From contig JASLMH010000024.1 of NCBI GenBank assembly GCA_030746635.1, forward strand, positions 1 through 39,075: a DNA stretch of 39,075 nucleotides. Reading direction: 5' to 3'. A model generated the notes under the pieces. The model ran no database searches. It was given only the letters and a program-made list of their open reading frames with translations, and had not been told where the DNA came from. The stretch comes from Alphaproteobacteria bacterium (GTDB lineage: Bacteria > Pseudomonadota > Alphaproteobacteria > GCA-2731375). Shown here piece after piece: positions 1-7,441 of the stretch; the stretch's first letter is position 1, and each line of letters begins with the position of its first letter. The position numbers and the translations under genes were made by a program.

Positions 1-270
1 GTGCTGGCCATGGAACTGGCGCCACGGGTCCGGGTCTGCGGCATCGCGCCCGGCATCACCCTGCCCAGCAGCAATCAGAGCGAGGAGAATTTCACCAAGG
101 CGCAGGCCATGAACCCGCTGGGCCGCGGCTGCTCGCCGGCCCAGATCGTCGCCGCCCTGCGCTTCATCCTCGAGGCGCCGTCGCTGACCGGCGAGACCAT
201 CGTCATCGACGGCGGCCAGTCCTTGATGGGCCTGCCGCGCGATGTCGCCTTTCTCTCGGACGGCGACTGA
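1..270 (+). CDS. SDR family oxidoreductase, C-terminal fragment (cut by window edge)
   Basis: Only the last 89 residues are inside the window; the true start lies upstream, so the GTG at base 1 is probably an internal valine codon. The sequence has the end of a short-chain dehydrogenase/reductase: an IAPG stretch after the active-site region, PLGRG, and a TGETIVIDGGQSL motif typical of the C-terminal cofactor-binding edge. The last codon is directly followed by the ATG of folB, so the two are almost certainly cotranscribed. SDRs next to folB are often FolM/pteridine-reductase-like and reduce a pterin or dihydrofolate. That role is inferred from context, because the Rossmann motif and catalytic Tyr-Lys lie outside the window. 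Confidence 0.8.
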   Translation: MLAMELAPRVRVCGIAPGITLPSSNQSEENFTKAQAMNPLGRGCSPAQIVAALRFILEAPSLTGETIVIDGGQSLMGLPRDVAFLSDGD

Positions 271-648
271 ATGGGCGCGGCCATGGCGATCAGCCGGCGG
301 ACGATCCTGTTTCGTGACCTGGTGCTGCCGGTTTCGATCGGCGTGCACGATTTCGAGCGGCAGGGCCCGCAACGGGTAATCATCGATCTGGAGATCGAGT
401 TGCGGGCCGATCGGCCGCAACCGGCCGACGATCTGTCGGAGGTGCTGGACTATGACGAGATCCGCGCGGAAATCACCCGGATCGCCGGCGCCCGGCACTA
501 CAACCTGCAGGAAACCCTGTGCCGCGAACTGGTGCGGATTTTCGAACACCGGGAGGAGATCGTCCGGCTGCGCCTGTCGACCCGCAAGCCGGACGCCTAC
601 GACGATTGCACCGTCGGCTACGCGATCGAATATCGCGCTGACGAATAG
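271..648 (+). CDS. folB: Dihydroneopterin aldolase (FolB)
   Basis: The 125-residue product fits the FolB family, which converts 7,8-dihydroneopterin to 6-hydroxymethyl-dihydropterin in folate synthesis. Family landmarks are visible: SIGVHDFERQGPQ near residues 22-34 with the conserved Glu29, the LDYDEI segment with Tyr61, and a KPDA motif with Lys106 near the end, matching the catalytic residues of known FolB enzymes. The ATG at 271 immediately follows the stop of the upstream SDR gene; a second ATG at 283 would remove four residues and cannot be excluded. A perfect 8-bp hairpin lies about 10 bases after the stop. The N-terminal ISRRTILFRDLVLP is typical of alphaproteobacterial members. Confidence 0.93.
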   Translation: MGAAMAISRRTILFRDLVLPVSIGVHDFERQGPQRVIIDLEIELRADRPQPADDLSEVLDYDEIRAEITRIAGARHYNLQETLCRELVRIFEHREEIVRLRLSTRKPDAYDDCTVGYAIEYRADE

Positions 649-657
649 CGGACCTCA

Positions 658-676
658 AGGGTGGCCCGGCCACCCT
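658..676. terminator. GC-rich hairpin downstream of folB
   Basis: AGGGTGGC (658-665) and GCCACCCT (669-676) form a perfect 8-bp stem with a 3-base loop, just after the folB stop. There is no T-run after it, so it may be a weak terminator, an mRNA-end stabiliser, or part of a repeat element rather than a classical terminator. A second hairpin, TCCAGT/ACTGGA (694-708), follows. Confidence 0.4.
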
Positions 677-683
677 CTCTTCG

Positions 684-705
684 GCCCGGTGATTCCAGTC
701 AAACT
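684..705 (+). repeat. Degenerate repeat motif shared with 3291-3311
   Basis: The stretch cccggtgattccagtcaaac (685-704) matches cccggtgactccaactaaac (3292-3311) at 16 of 20 positions, and all four differences are transitions. Both copies are also linked to the 11-mer gggtggcccgg (659-669 and 3286-3296). Both lie in intergenic DNA beside hairpins, which suggests a small dispersed palindromic repeat family. Two copies in one window are only suggestive. Confidence 0.35.
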
Positions 706-714
706 GGATTTGCC

Positions 715-870
715 TTAGTCGTGGCGGCGATCGGCTTCGCCGCGACGTTCGCTGGACCGGCGACTGCTCATCCGCCGCTCCATGCCGTTCGGCGGCCCAT
801 CTTCGCGCTGCCGGCGGTCGTTCAGGCGGCGTTCGATCTTGCGCCGCTGTTCTCCACGTTTTGTCGTCAT
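715..870 (-). CDS. Small Arg-rich hypothetical protein
   Basis: This 51-codon frame runs from an ATG at 870 to a TAA at 715-717. It is preceded by a good ribosome binding site (GTGGAGGCACT before the ATG), which is the main reason to think it is real. The product is very basic and polar, with repeated ERR, DRR and SRR triplets (RRKIERRLNDRR, then ERRMSSRR and SERRGEADRR). No family is recognised; similar Arg-rich low-complexity stretches occur in short alphaproteobacterial hypothetical proteins and beside PilZ domains. It points towards folB and stands alone. The repeat motif at 684-705 lies just beyond its stop. It could be a chance open frame in GC-rich DNA. Confidence 0.45.
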   Translation of the reverse strand: MTTKRGEQRRKIERRLNDRRQREDGPPNGMERRMSSRRSSERRGEADRRHD

Positions 871-1112
871 AGTGCCTCCACTATCCTTGGTCGGGCGCCG
901 GCGCCGCACGTCCACCATGGCGATCGTAACGGTGAATGCCGCGATAGGCGATAGGTTGAAGTTTCGACGCCTCGAATTGTTAACGCGTTGTTGCCTACCC
1001 GATACCACGCAAGAATCATGCCAGAATCGGCCACGCTTGGAATATCAATGACTTAGATGCAGGCGCCGTGGCGGATTTGTAAGAAATCCCGACACTTCGA
1101 GGCAATTCATGG

Positions 1113-2648
1113 TTAATTTCTGGGTATCCGGACGATGGCGATCAGCGGCAGCACCGCCAGGGAGGCGATGGTGTAGGCCTTGAAGGCGTTGATGTAGCCG
1201 ATCAGCGCCGCTTGCCGGCCGATCTCGCCGCTCAGGGCGGCCAGACCGGTGGCGCTGCCGGTGTTCCAGGCGCCCAGCAGCCAAGGCAGGCTGAGGGCCT
1301 TGTTGTAGTCGGAAATGAACTCGGACATGCCGGCGTAGTTCACCGCCGTGGAAACGATCACCAGAGTGACGGACAGCGAGATGAACACCGAACTGCCGAG
1401 ATTGCGCAGCAAGTGATAGATCGCCGAGCCTTCGGCCAGATAGCGCGGGTCCAGGGTGCGGAAGGTGGCCACCGTCAGCGGCACCCAGATGATCCCCACC
1501 GCCAGGCCCTGCAGGGCGCTGTTGATGGCGACGTCGGCGATCGTCGTGTTGACATCGAAGTTGCTCATGTAGACGCCCGATGCGGCCTGGATGAGGTAGC
1601 CCAGGGTCATGCCCACGCGCGGGTCCAGGCGGCTGATGAACATGGCCGCGAAAAAGCCGGCGATCGCCCCGGCCCCGCGCATCCCCAACAGGAAACCGAT
1701 AATCGAATCGGGATAGCCCATCACCCCCTGTAGCATCGGCGGCAGCAATACCATCGGCGTGAAGTTCAGCATGCCGTAGACGGTGACGATGCAGATGCCG
1801 AGCACGAAATTGCGGTCCAGCAGCAGCCGCGGGTTCAGGAACGGCCGCATCGCGGTCAGGCTGTGCACCACGAAGATGTGGAAGGCGACGATGGCGACGA
1901 CGGCCTCGATGATGATTTCGGGGCTGTCGAACCAATCCAGCCGCTGGCCCCGCGACAGCAGCAATTGAAAGGCGATGACCGCCGTCGACAGCGCCAGAAA
2001 GCCGGTCCAATCGAGCCGCGTCCGTGCCTGGCCGCCCTTTTCCGGCAGCAGCGCGGCCAGGCCCAGGAAGGCCAGCACGCTGATCGGTATGAACATGAAG
2101 AAGGCCGCCGGCCAACCATGGAATTCGGCCAGATAGCCGCCCAGGAGCGGTCCGATCACCGGCCCCACGACGACCGCCATGCCGAACACCGAAGTGGCGA
2201 TGCCGTGCTGCCTTTTCGGGAAGATATCCAGGACGATGGCCTGGCTCAGCGGTACCAGCGGCGCGCCGAAGGCGCCCTGGGCGATGCGGAACAGTACCAG
2301 CACCGACAGATTGGTCGACAACCCGCAGGCCACCGTCGCCACCAGGAAGCCGGCGACGCCGCCCAGCATCACCATGCGCCGGCCGAAGCGGGCCTCCAGC
2401 CAGCCGGCCATCGGCGTCACCACCGCCGTGGCCAGGATGTTGAAGGTCATCACCCAGGCGATTTCATCCTGGGTGGCCGACAGCGAGCCCTGCATCTGCG
2501 GCAGCAGCACCGAGACCACCAGGATCGCCATGGCGTACTGCGTGGTGGCCAGGGTGACGGTGAACAGGATCGCCCAACGGCGCAGGGCCGTGATGGGTTG
2601 TTCGGCTGTATTGATGGCGGTCATCGAGCGCGACGGACTTGATGGCAT
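1113..2648 (-). CDS. DHA2-family MFS multidrug efflux permease (EmrB/QacA type)
   Basis: The 511-residue product is a 14-helix major facilitator of the DHA2 group, an inner-membrane drug/proton antiporter. MFS motif A is seen as GWLEARFGRR (residues about 82-91), motif B as RIAQGAFGA (121-129), and motif C, diagnostic of exporters, as GPVIGPLLGG (162-171). The length matches EmrB-like proteins. No membrane-fusion (EmrA) partner gene is adjacent, so it either works alone or uses an unlinked partner. The start is uncertain: the ATG at 2648 gives the longest frame and another ATG at 2624 removes eight residues, and neither has a clear Shine-Dalgarno sequence. It is transcribed alone, with rpsU upstream on the same strand. 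Confidence 0.93.
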   Translation of the reverse strand: MPSSPSRSMTAINTAEQPITALRRWAILFTVTLATTQYAMAILVVSVLLPQMQGSLSATQDEIAWVMTFNILATAVVTPMAGWLEARFGRRMVMLGGVAGFLVATVACGLSTNLSVLVLFRIAQGAFGAPLVPLSQAIVLDIFPKRQHGIATSVFGMAVVVGPVIGPLLGGYLAEFHGWPAAFFMFIPISVLAFLGLAALLPEKGGQARTRLDWTGFLALSTAVIAFQLLLSRGQRLDWFDSPEIIIEAVVAIVAFHIFVVHSLTAMRPFLNPRLLLDRNFVLGICIVTVYGMLNFTPMVLLPPMLQGVMGYPDSIIGFLLGMRGAGAIAGFFAAMFISRLDPRVGMTLGYLIQAASGVYMSNFDVNTTIADVAINSALQGLAVGIIWVPLTVATFRTLDPRYLAEGSAIYHLLRNLGSSVFISLSVTLVIVSTAVNYAGMSEFISDYNKALSLPWLLGAWNTGSATGLAALSGEIGRQAALIGYINAFKAYTIASLAVLPLIAIVRIPRN

Positions 2649-2834
2649 CGTAATACGCGATGCCGAGCGGCGAACGGGTGTAGGGGGATCAACGGCGGCA
2701 TTGCCGGCCGAGCCTAGATCATTCTCCGATCACAGGAAAACATGGCGAGATACCGCCGGGCCATGGTTCGCCGGCGCGCCGAGAGGTCTCGCTGGAGTTG
2801 ACGAGGGCCGCTGGGTCGCGGCCGGGTCCGATCG

Positions 2835-3044
2835 CTAGATCAGGCCTTCCTTCTGGGCCCGCTTGCGGGCCAGCTTGCGCGCCCGGCGAATGGCCTCGGC
2901 CTTTTCACGGGCCCGGCGTTCCGAGGGCTTCTCGAAATATTTCCGCATCTTCATTTCGCGGAACACGCCTTCGCGCTGCAGCTTCTTTTTCAGGGCCCGC
3001 AGGGCCTGATCGACGTTGTTGTCGCGGACGTTGACCTGTACCAG
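2835..3044 (-). CDS. rpsU: 30S ribosomal protein S21, apparent CTG start
   Basis: The 69-residue product matches alphaproteobacterial S21 over its whole length: [14 protein letters not shown] at the N-terminus, [16 protein letters not shown] in the middle, and the Arg/Lys/Ala-rich tail ending [11 protein letters not shown]21 binds the 30S platform and helps translation initiation. Homologues start one residue before VQV or at the first Val. Here those codons are CTG and GTA, and there is no ATG, GTG or TTG nearby in frame; the next in-frame ATG upstream is at 3260 and would add 72 unrelated residues. I therefore place the start at CTG 3044-3042, preceded by GGGGAGAGGAACC. A sequence error or later internal start is possible, but the latter would delete conserved residues. 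Confidence 0.9.
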   Translation of the reverse strand: MVQVNVRDNNVDQALRALKKKLQREGVFREMKMRKYFEKPSERRAREKAEAIRRARKLARKRAQKEGLI

Positions 3045-3364
3045 GGTTCCTCTCCCCAAGAACGGCGATTGATCCAAGGCCAGGCGAGAAGGTAAACATC
3101 TCCGTTCGTCCGTTGCCGCCGGCCGATTGGGCGCAGTGTATAGCGCAAATCCCAAGAAAGTCCAAAAAAATGTAACCGGCTGTCGGGGCGGTCGCCTGGC
3201 GCGTGTCGTGCGCAATCCAAGCCACCCGCTCCCCCGTCCCAACCACCCCGAGGGTACCATCTATGGGTGGTTGGGACGGGGGAGCGGGTGGCCCGGTGAC
3301 TCCAACTAAACGCGACACGCGCTACCATCTTTACCCGGCCCCGGACAGGCCCCATATTGCCGCC
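3045..3364. other. Divergent rpsU/def intergenic region
   Basis: This 320-base gap must hold the promoters of both rpsU (leftward) and def (rightward). It contains an A-rich stretch (around 3155-3175), then a perfect 28-bp inverted repeat (3221-3292) and the repeat motif at 3291-3311. I do not see unambiguous -35/-10 boxes, and no small gene is supported. Confidence 0.6.
3221..3292. repeat. Perfect 28-bp inverted repeat with 16-base loop
   Basis: The left arm (3221-3248, starting GCCACCCGCTCCCC) is the exact reverse complement of the right arm (3265-3292, ending GGGGAGCGGGTGGC), with a 16-base spacer. It lies 72 bases before the def start codon and about 176 bases before the rpsU start. If transcribed it would form a very stable stem in the def leader. 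It has no T-run on either side, so it is not an obvious terminator. It may be a mobile palindromic repeat, a bidirectional transcript end, or a regulatory hairpin. Confidence 0.85.
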
Positions 3365-3991
3365 ATGGCCATACTGAAGATCGCCCGCATGGGCCACCCG
3401 ATCCTGCTCGGCCGGGCCGCCGAGGTCGACGACCCCGGGGCGCCGGAGATCCGACGCCTGGTTGGCGACATGCTGGAAACCATGGTGGACGCCCCGGGCA
3501 GCGGGTTGGCGGCACCGCAGGTGCATGTACCGTTGCGGGTGGTGATTTTCCGGGCACCGCTGCGGACCGGCGATGGGGACGATGACGACGACGATGACGA
3601 TGACGATGACGATGACGACGACGGCGGCGATGGACCCGAGGCGCCGTTGACCGTGTTGATCAACCCCGCGGTCGAACCGCTGGGCGACGAGATGGTCGAG
3701 GATTGGGAGGGCTGCCTGTCCGTGCCGGGACTGCGCGGCCTGGTGCCCCGCCATCGGCGGGTGCGCTACACCGGTTGGGGCCTCGACGGCGGCCGCATCG
3801 AACGCACGGCCGAGGGCTTCCACGCCCGGGTGGTGCAGCATGAATACGACCATCTGGACGGCATTCTCTATCCCCGTCGGATGACCGACCTGAGCAAGCT
3901 GATTTTCGATTCCGAGATCCGCCATGTGCTGGCCCAGGCCCGCGCCGCCGAACGCGAGGCGGCGGCCGAGGATGGGGCGGAAGTGGGATGA
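3365..3991 (+). CDS. def: Peptide deformylase with poly-Asp insertion
   Basis: The 208-residue product carries all three deformylase motifs: GSGLAAPQ (45-52), EGCLS (115-119, metal-ligand Cys) and HEYDH (159-163, two metal-ligand His and the catalytic Glu). It should remove the formyl group from nascent N-terminal methionine. Between motifs 1 and 2, where relatives have a short loop, there are 15 consecutive Asp codons (residues 72-86) flanked by Gly/Asp. The insertion explains the slightly greater length than a typical 170-190 residue enzyme and should form a surface loop. The ATG at 3365 begins [14 protein letters not shown], the usual family start. The gene overlaps the next gene by ATGA. 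No fmt gene is adjacent here. Confidence 0.93.
   Translation: MAILKIARMGHPILLGRAAEVDDPGAPEIRRLVGDMLETMVDAPGSGLAAPQVHVPLRVVIFRAPLRTGDGDDDDDDDDDDDDDDDGGDGPEAPLTVLINPAVEPLGDEMVEDWEGCLSVPGLRGLVPRHRRVRYTGWGLDGGRIERTAEGFHARVVQHEYDHLDGILYPRRMTDLSKLIFDSEIRHVLAQARAAEREAAAEDGAEVG
3578..3622 (+). repeat. def: GAY trinucleotide tract encoding 15 Asp
   Basis: Fifteen GAC/GAT codons in a row form a microsatellite-like tract in the def coding frame. Because the unit is three bases, changes in copy number keep the frame and only alter the length of the acidic loop. The mix of GAC and GAT makes it imperfect, which would reduce slippage somewhat. Confidence 0.9.
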
Positions 3992-4644
3992 GCGCGCAAG
4001 CCGACGACCAACGCCGGGCCATCCTGCGCGGCGCCCTGCCGGCGGTGCCGTTCGACGGCTGGACCGACCGGATGCTGCGCCAGGCCGCGACCGAGGCCGG
4101 TCTGGACGGCGCCGCCCTGCGCCGGCTGCTGCCCGGCGGGCCGGCGCAATTGGTCGCCTTTTTCATGGCCGAGGCCGACCGCTGGATGGCGGCGGAGGCG
4201 GAAAAGCGGGATCTGGCGGCGCTGCGGCTGCGGGAGCGGATCGCCCAGGTGGTGCGGATCCGGTTGGAGGTGTTGGCGCCCCATCGCGAGGCGGTGCGCC
4301 GGGCCGTGACCCTGCAATTGCTGCCGGGCTGGACGGGGCCGATGCTGCGGCGCCTGGCCGCTACCGTCGATGCCATGTGGCGGCTGGCCGGCGACCGCTC
4401 GGTCGATTTCAGCTACTACAGCAAGCGGGCCATGCTGGCGGCGATCTATGCCGCCACCCTGGTGCGCTGGCTGGACGACCAATCCGACGACTGCGCCGAG
4501 ACCTGGGCCTTTCTGGAGCGGCGGATCGACGACGTCATGGCCATCGGCAAGGCCCGTCGACGGGCCGAGAAGCTGGCCGAACGTTTGCCGTCGCCGATGC
4601 GGTTGCTAACTCGCCTGCGTTACGGCCGCCGCCGCGCCGCCTGA
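3988..4644 (+). CDS. COQ9 family protein (ubiquinone biosynthesis)
   Basis: The 218-residue product resembles bacterial COQ9 proteins, TetR-fold lipid-binding proteins that support the COQ7 hydroxylase step in ubiquinone synthesis. The N-terminal part has the helical [27 protein letters not shown] pattern of the family, in pieces [10 protein letters not shown] and LRQAATEAG. The central part has a typical [20 protein letters not shown] segment followed by YYSKRAML, a signature of the family, and the C-terminus is basic. The ATG overlaps the def stop codon by ATGA, so translation is probably coupled. Pairing of a COQ9-like gene with def is not functionally obvious and may only be an operon habit of the lineage. 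Confidence 0.85.
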   Translation: MSAQADDQRRAILRGALPAVPFDGWTDRMLRQAATEAGLDGAALRRLLPGGPAQLVAFFMAEADRWMAAEAEKRDLAALRLRERIAQVVRIRLEVLAPHREAVRRAVTLQLLPGWTGPMLRRLAATVDAMWRLAGDRSVDFSYYSKRAMLAAIYAATLVRWLDDQSDDCAETWAFLERRIDDVMAIGKARRRAEKLAERLPSPMRLLTRLRYGRRRAA

Positions 4645-4650
4645 CCAGAT

Positions 4651-4737
4651 TCAATCCTCCAATTCGCCGTGGCGGCTGCTGCCGTCGAAGAAGGTCGGGG
4701 TGCCGAACTGGCCGCCCGTTGCCAGATCGATGCGAAA
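4651..4737 (-). pseudogene. Possible remnant of a thioredoxin/DsbA-like gene C-terminus
   Basis: On the minus strand a 28-codon stretch ends in TGA (4653-4651) and is closed upstream by an in-frame TGA (4740-4738). It reads QFGTPTFFDGSSRHGELED at its end. GTPTFF followed by RHxG resembles the cis-proline region of DsbA-like thioredoxin domains (GTPTFFINGxRHxG). No start, CXXC motif or upstream domain remains, so if the match is real this is a decayed gene end. It lies just downstream of the antiporter gene on the same strand. The resemblance is short and could be chance. Confidence 0.3.
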
Positions 4738-4912
4738 TCAGACAAAGTGCAAAACACCAAGACACCGAGATATGGCAGGCCGCCCGCCAACGCGATCTTG
4801 CCCCTCCCGCCATTCGGCCGGTGGCCAGGACATCCACCAGGGCGCCCTTGGTCTGCCCATTCAAGGTTGATCCCCCAACCAGCCTCCTAGGCGTCACCAT
4901 AGTGACTTCGCG

Positions 4913-6514
4913 TCAACTCATTTCCTTCTGACCAACGACGTGCGCGGCGAACCCCGCGCCGGCTTCCGTATAGATGTTGAACACGGTGCTCGCTCCCGCT
5001 TGTTCCAGAGCTTCCACCTCGTCCGGGAATTTCGCGGTTGCCGCTACTCGCCCAGTGAACGATGCGGCCCTGAGCTGCTCAAGGACCGCCAGATTTGTCG
5101 CGAGTTTTGGCAGAGCTAACATTACGAGTTCAAGCGTGTGGGTTGCCTGGACGCGATCCCAGAAATCCGCGTCACTGGGATCACCGAGGAGCACTTTTCG
5201 ACCTGTTGACCGTTGGTTTCTTACCGTTACCGGATCAATGTCCACGCCGACAACATTCTCGCCTAGCAACTCACGCATATTGTCGTAGGTTCCAGTGCCT
5301 ACCCCACCCATGCCGACGATCGCGACCTTTGCTCCTTCAATATCAAGCAACTGATCATCAGTTAGTCGCTCGGATCTTTGCAGGCGCTTCAAGGCCATCC
5401 GGTGCCGAGAATAAAGTTGATGTGCGATCATATTGAGGCTGGCGGCGATTGCGAACGACAAGGACAGGGAAATTGCGAAGACGACCAGCCACGCACTATC
5501 GATCCAGCCGTTGGCAACCCCGATGGCCGCGACGATGAGCCCAAACTCACTGAAGTTCGTCAGGTTCAACGACGCAAGCAACGAAGTACGAGCCCGCAGC
5601 TTGAACGCCGCGAAAAGACCGAAGAAAAGCGCCGACTTGAGAAAAACAAACGGCGTGATCAACGCGCCGATCACGACGGTCTGTATTGTCGGTTGTCCGG
5701 ACAGACCGATAGAAAGGAAAAAGCCAAGCAGGAATAGATCCTTGAAACCAAGCATGGTCTTGGCCATTTCATCGGCCTTGGGGTGATTGGCGATCATTAC
5801 GCCCAGCACCAGCGCGCCCAGATCACCCTTCAGCCCGACCAATTCGAAAATCTCCGCGCCGCCCAAAGCGAGCAAGAACCCATACAGAACCAGCAATTCA
5901 CCATGACCGACGCGCTCTAGCAATCGATGCAGCGCCATTCGCAGCGGAAAGAGCAGTACAATCAATGTTGCCCAGGCAGAAGGTAGCTTGCCGACCGAGA
6001 TCGCGAGGAATGCGATGGCGGCAACATCCTGCATGATCAGTATCCCGACTGCGACCCGACCATGGGGCGCTGCCATCTCCCCTTTCTCTTCAAGCACCTT
6101 TACGACAAATACGGTGCTGGAAAAGCTCAGCGCAAACGCGATCAGTAGCGCTCGCGAAAAGTCCAATTGGGAAAGGAACGGCACGCCTGATTGCGCCAAC
6201 CAGAAAATCGCGAGCCCGAAAACCATGACGACAATGGACGTATGTAGGCCCGTGACCGCCCACACTTGTGGTCTTGCAAGCGTTCGAAGGTTGAGTTTCA
6301 GACCAACCGTGAACAACAACAGGGTGATGCCTAGATCCGATAGTTTCTCTAGCATTTCGCCACTGACAATTCCGTAGGCGTTGAGCAAGAAACCCGTCGC
6401 CAAGAAACCAACCAGGGGCGGAAGGCCCACTGATCTCGACAAGATGCCCAGCACGAACGCGATGGAAATCCAGGCGACGTCCCCCAGAGCAATTGCAATC
6501 CATTCGAAATCCAT
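4913..6514 (-). CDS. CPA2 family cation/proton antiporter with TrkA-N domain (KefB/YbaL-like)
   Basis: The 533-residue product has an N-terminal CPA2 Na+(K+)/H+ exchanger domain of about 12 membrane helices (residues about 5-365), including GILIMQDVAAI (157-167) with the conserved Gln-Asp of Kef-type antiporters. A cytosolic nucleotide-binding TrkA-N domain follows, with a Rossmann motif VGMGGVGTG (400-408) and the acidic DID after the second strand (425-427). It probably exports K+ or another monovalent cation in exchange for protons. It lacks the long C-terminal extension of KefC. Its base composition is clearly lower in GC than its neighbours, which suggests acquisition by transfer. It is transcribed alone. 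Confidence 0.9.
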   Translation of the reverse strand: MDFEWIAIALGDVAWISIAFVLGILSRSVGLPPLVGFLATGFLLNAYGIVSGEMLEKLSDLGITLLLFTVGLKLNLRTLARPQVWAVTGLHTSIVVMVFGLAIFWLAQSGVPFLSQLDFSRALLIAFALSFSSTVFVVKVLEEKGEMAAPHGRVAVGILIMQDVAAIAFLAISVGKLPSAWATLIVLLFPLRMALHRLLERVGHGELLVLYGFLLALGGAEIFELVGLKGDLGALVLGVMIANHPKADEMAKTMLGFKDLFLLGFFLSIGLSGQPTIQTVVIGALITPFVFLKSALFFGLFAAFKLRARTSLLASLNLTNFSEFGLIVAAIGVANGWIDSAWLVVFAISLSLSFAIAASLNMIAHQLYSRHRMALKRLQRSERLTDDQLLDIEGAKVAIVGMGGVGTGTYDNMRELLGENVVGVDIDPVTVRNQRSTGRKVLLGDPSDADFWDRVQATHTLELVMLALPKLATNLAVLEQLRAASFTGRVAATAKFPDEVEALEQAGASTVFNIYTEAGAGFAAHVVGQKEMS

Positions 6515-6664
6515 AGCCCTACCCGAAAAGAGCTTCGCCCGCGCGCGCCACTTGCCACGCTCGCCGCACTATTGCGACCGGCACGGACCGCATGGTCGCC
6601 TGAAGGCACATCCTCCTATCAGCTGCCTCAGCTTGCCTGGGGACCGACCTTTGAGGTTCCGCAG

Positions 6665-7441
6665 CTAGTCTTCGAAGCTGCCGTGGCGGCCGCGGCCGTC
6701 GACGAAGCTCTGGGCGCCCCTTTGGAAGCCTTCGCGGAAGGCCGGCTGGGCCAGTTCGATCTCCAGCCGGATGGCGGTTTCCTCGTCGAAATCCCATTGC
6801 CGCAGCAGGCTTTCGCGATCCGACAGCATCGCCGTCTGGGGCAGCTGCGCCAGCTCGTGGGCCAGGGCCGCCGCCGCCCGCCGGGCCTCGCCCCTGGGCA
6901 CCAGCCGGTTGACCAGGCCGATCTCGGCCGCCTCGCGGGCGTCGACGCCGCGGCCGGTCAGCATCATGTCCAGGGCCCGGCTCTGGCCGATCAGGCGCGG
7001 CAGCCGCACCGTGGTGCCGTTCGGCATCGGGCCGCCGAAGCGTCGGCAATAGACCCCAAAGATGGCCGTGTCGTCCGCCACCCGCAGGTCGCACCACACC
7101 GCCAGGGCCAGGCCGGCGGCCACGGCGTGGCCCTCGACGGCGGCGATCACCGGCTTGTTCGGCGCGCGCCGGGTCGGCCCCTCGTCCTCGCCGGCCCAGG
7201 TGAAGCCGATGGCGGCGCCCCCGGCCAGTTCCTTCAGGTCGGCGCCGGCGCAGAAGTCCGGCCCGACGCTGGTCAGCACGCCGACCCTAGCTGCCTCGTC
7301 GGCCTCGAAGTCCCGGATCGCCCGGTACAACGCCCGCACCGTCTCGACCGTGCAGGCATTGCGCGCCTCGGGGCGATTGATGATCAGGGAGGTGACGGGG
7401 CCGTCCCGTTCGATCAACAAGTCCTCGCCGCTATCGTTCAT
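6665..7441 (-). CDS. Crotonase/enoyl-CoA hydratase family protein, catalytic Glu residues absent
   Basis: The 258-residue product has the crotonase fold: VTSLIINRPEARNA at the N-terminus, the CoA-pocket stretch DFCAGADLKEL, the second oxyanion segment EGHAVAAGLALAVWCDLRVAD, and LPRLIG. Two catalytic glutamates of classical hydratases are missing. The GGGxEL Glu is Ala (AAGLALA), and the FGxPE Glu is replaced in FGVYCRR. It is therefore unlikely to be a simple enoyl-CoA hydratase; a thioesterase, isomerase or other crotonase activity is possible. The start at 7441 is chosen because its ATG overlaps the stop of the upstream lipoprotein gene (ATGA). This makes it the last gene of the Mla-type operon. 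Confidence 0.88.
   Translation of the reverse strand: MNDSGEDLLIERDGPVTSLIINRPEARNACTVETVRALYRAIRDFEADEAARVGVLTSVGPDFCAGADLKELAGGAAIGFTWAGEDEGPTRRAPNKPVIAAVEGHAVAAGLALAVWCDLRVADDTAIFGVYCRRFGGPMPNGTTVRLPRLIGQSRALDMMLTGRGVDAREAAEIGLVNRLVPRGEARRAAAALAHELAQLPQTAMLSDRESLLRQWDFDEETAIRLEIELAQPAFREGFQRGAQSFVDGRGRHGSFED

Noticed and set aside
3331..3663. Minus-strand frame with a poly-Ser run opposite the Asp tract
   Set aside because: It is only the antisense reading of the GAY repeat in def; the plus frame has all deformylase motifs.
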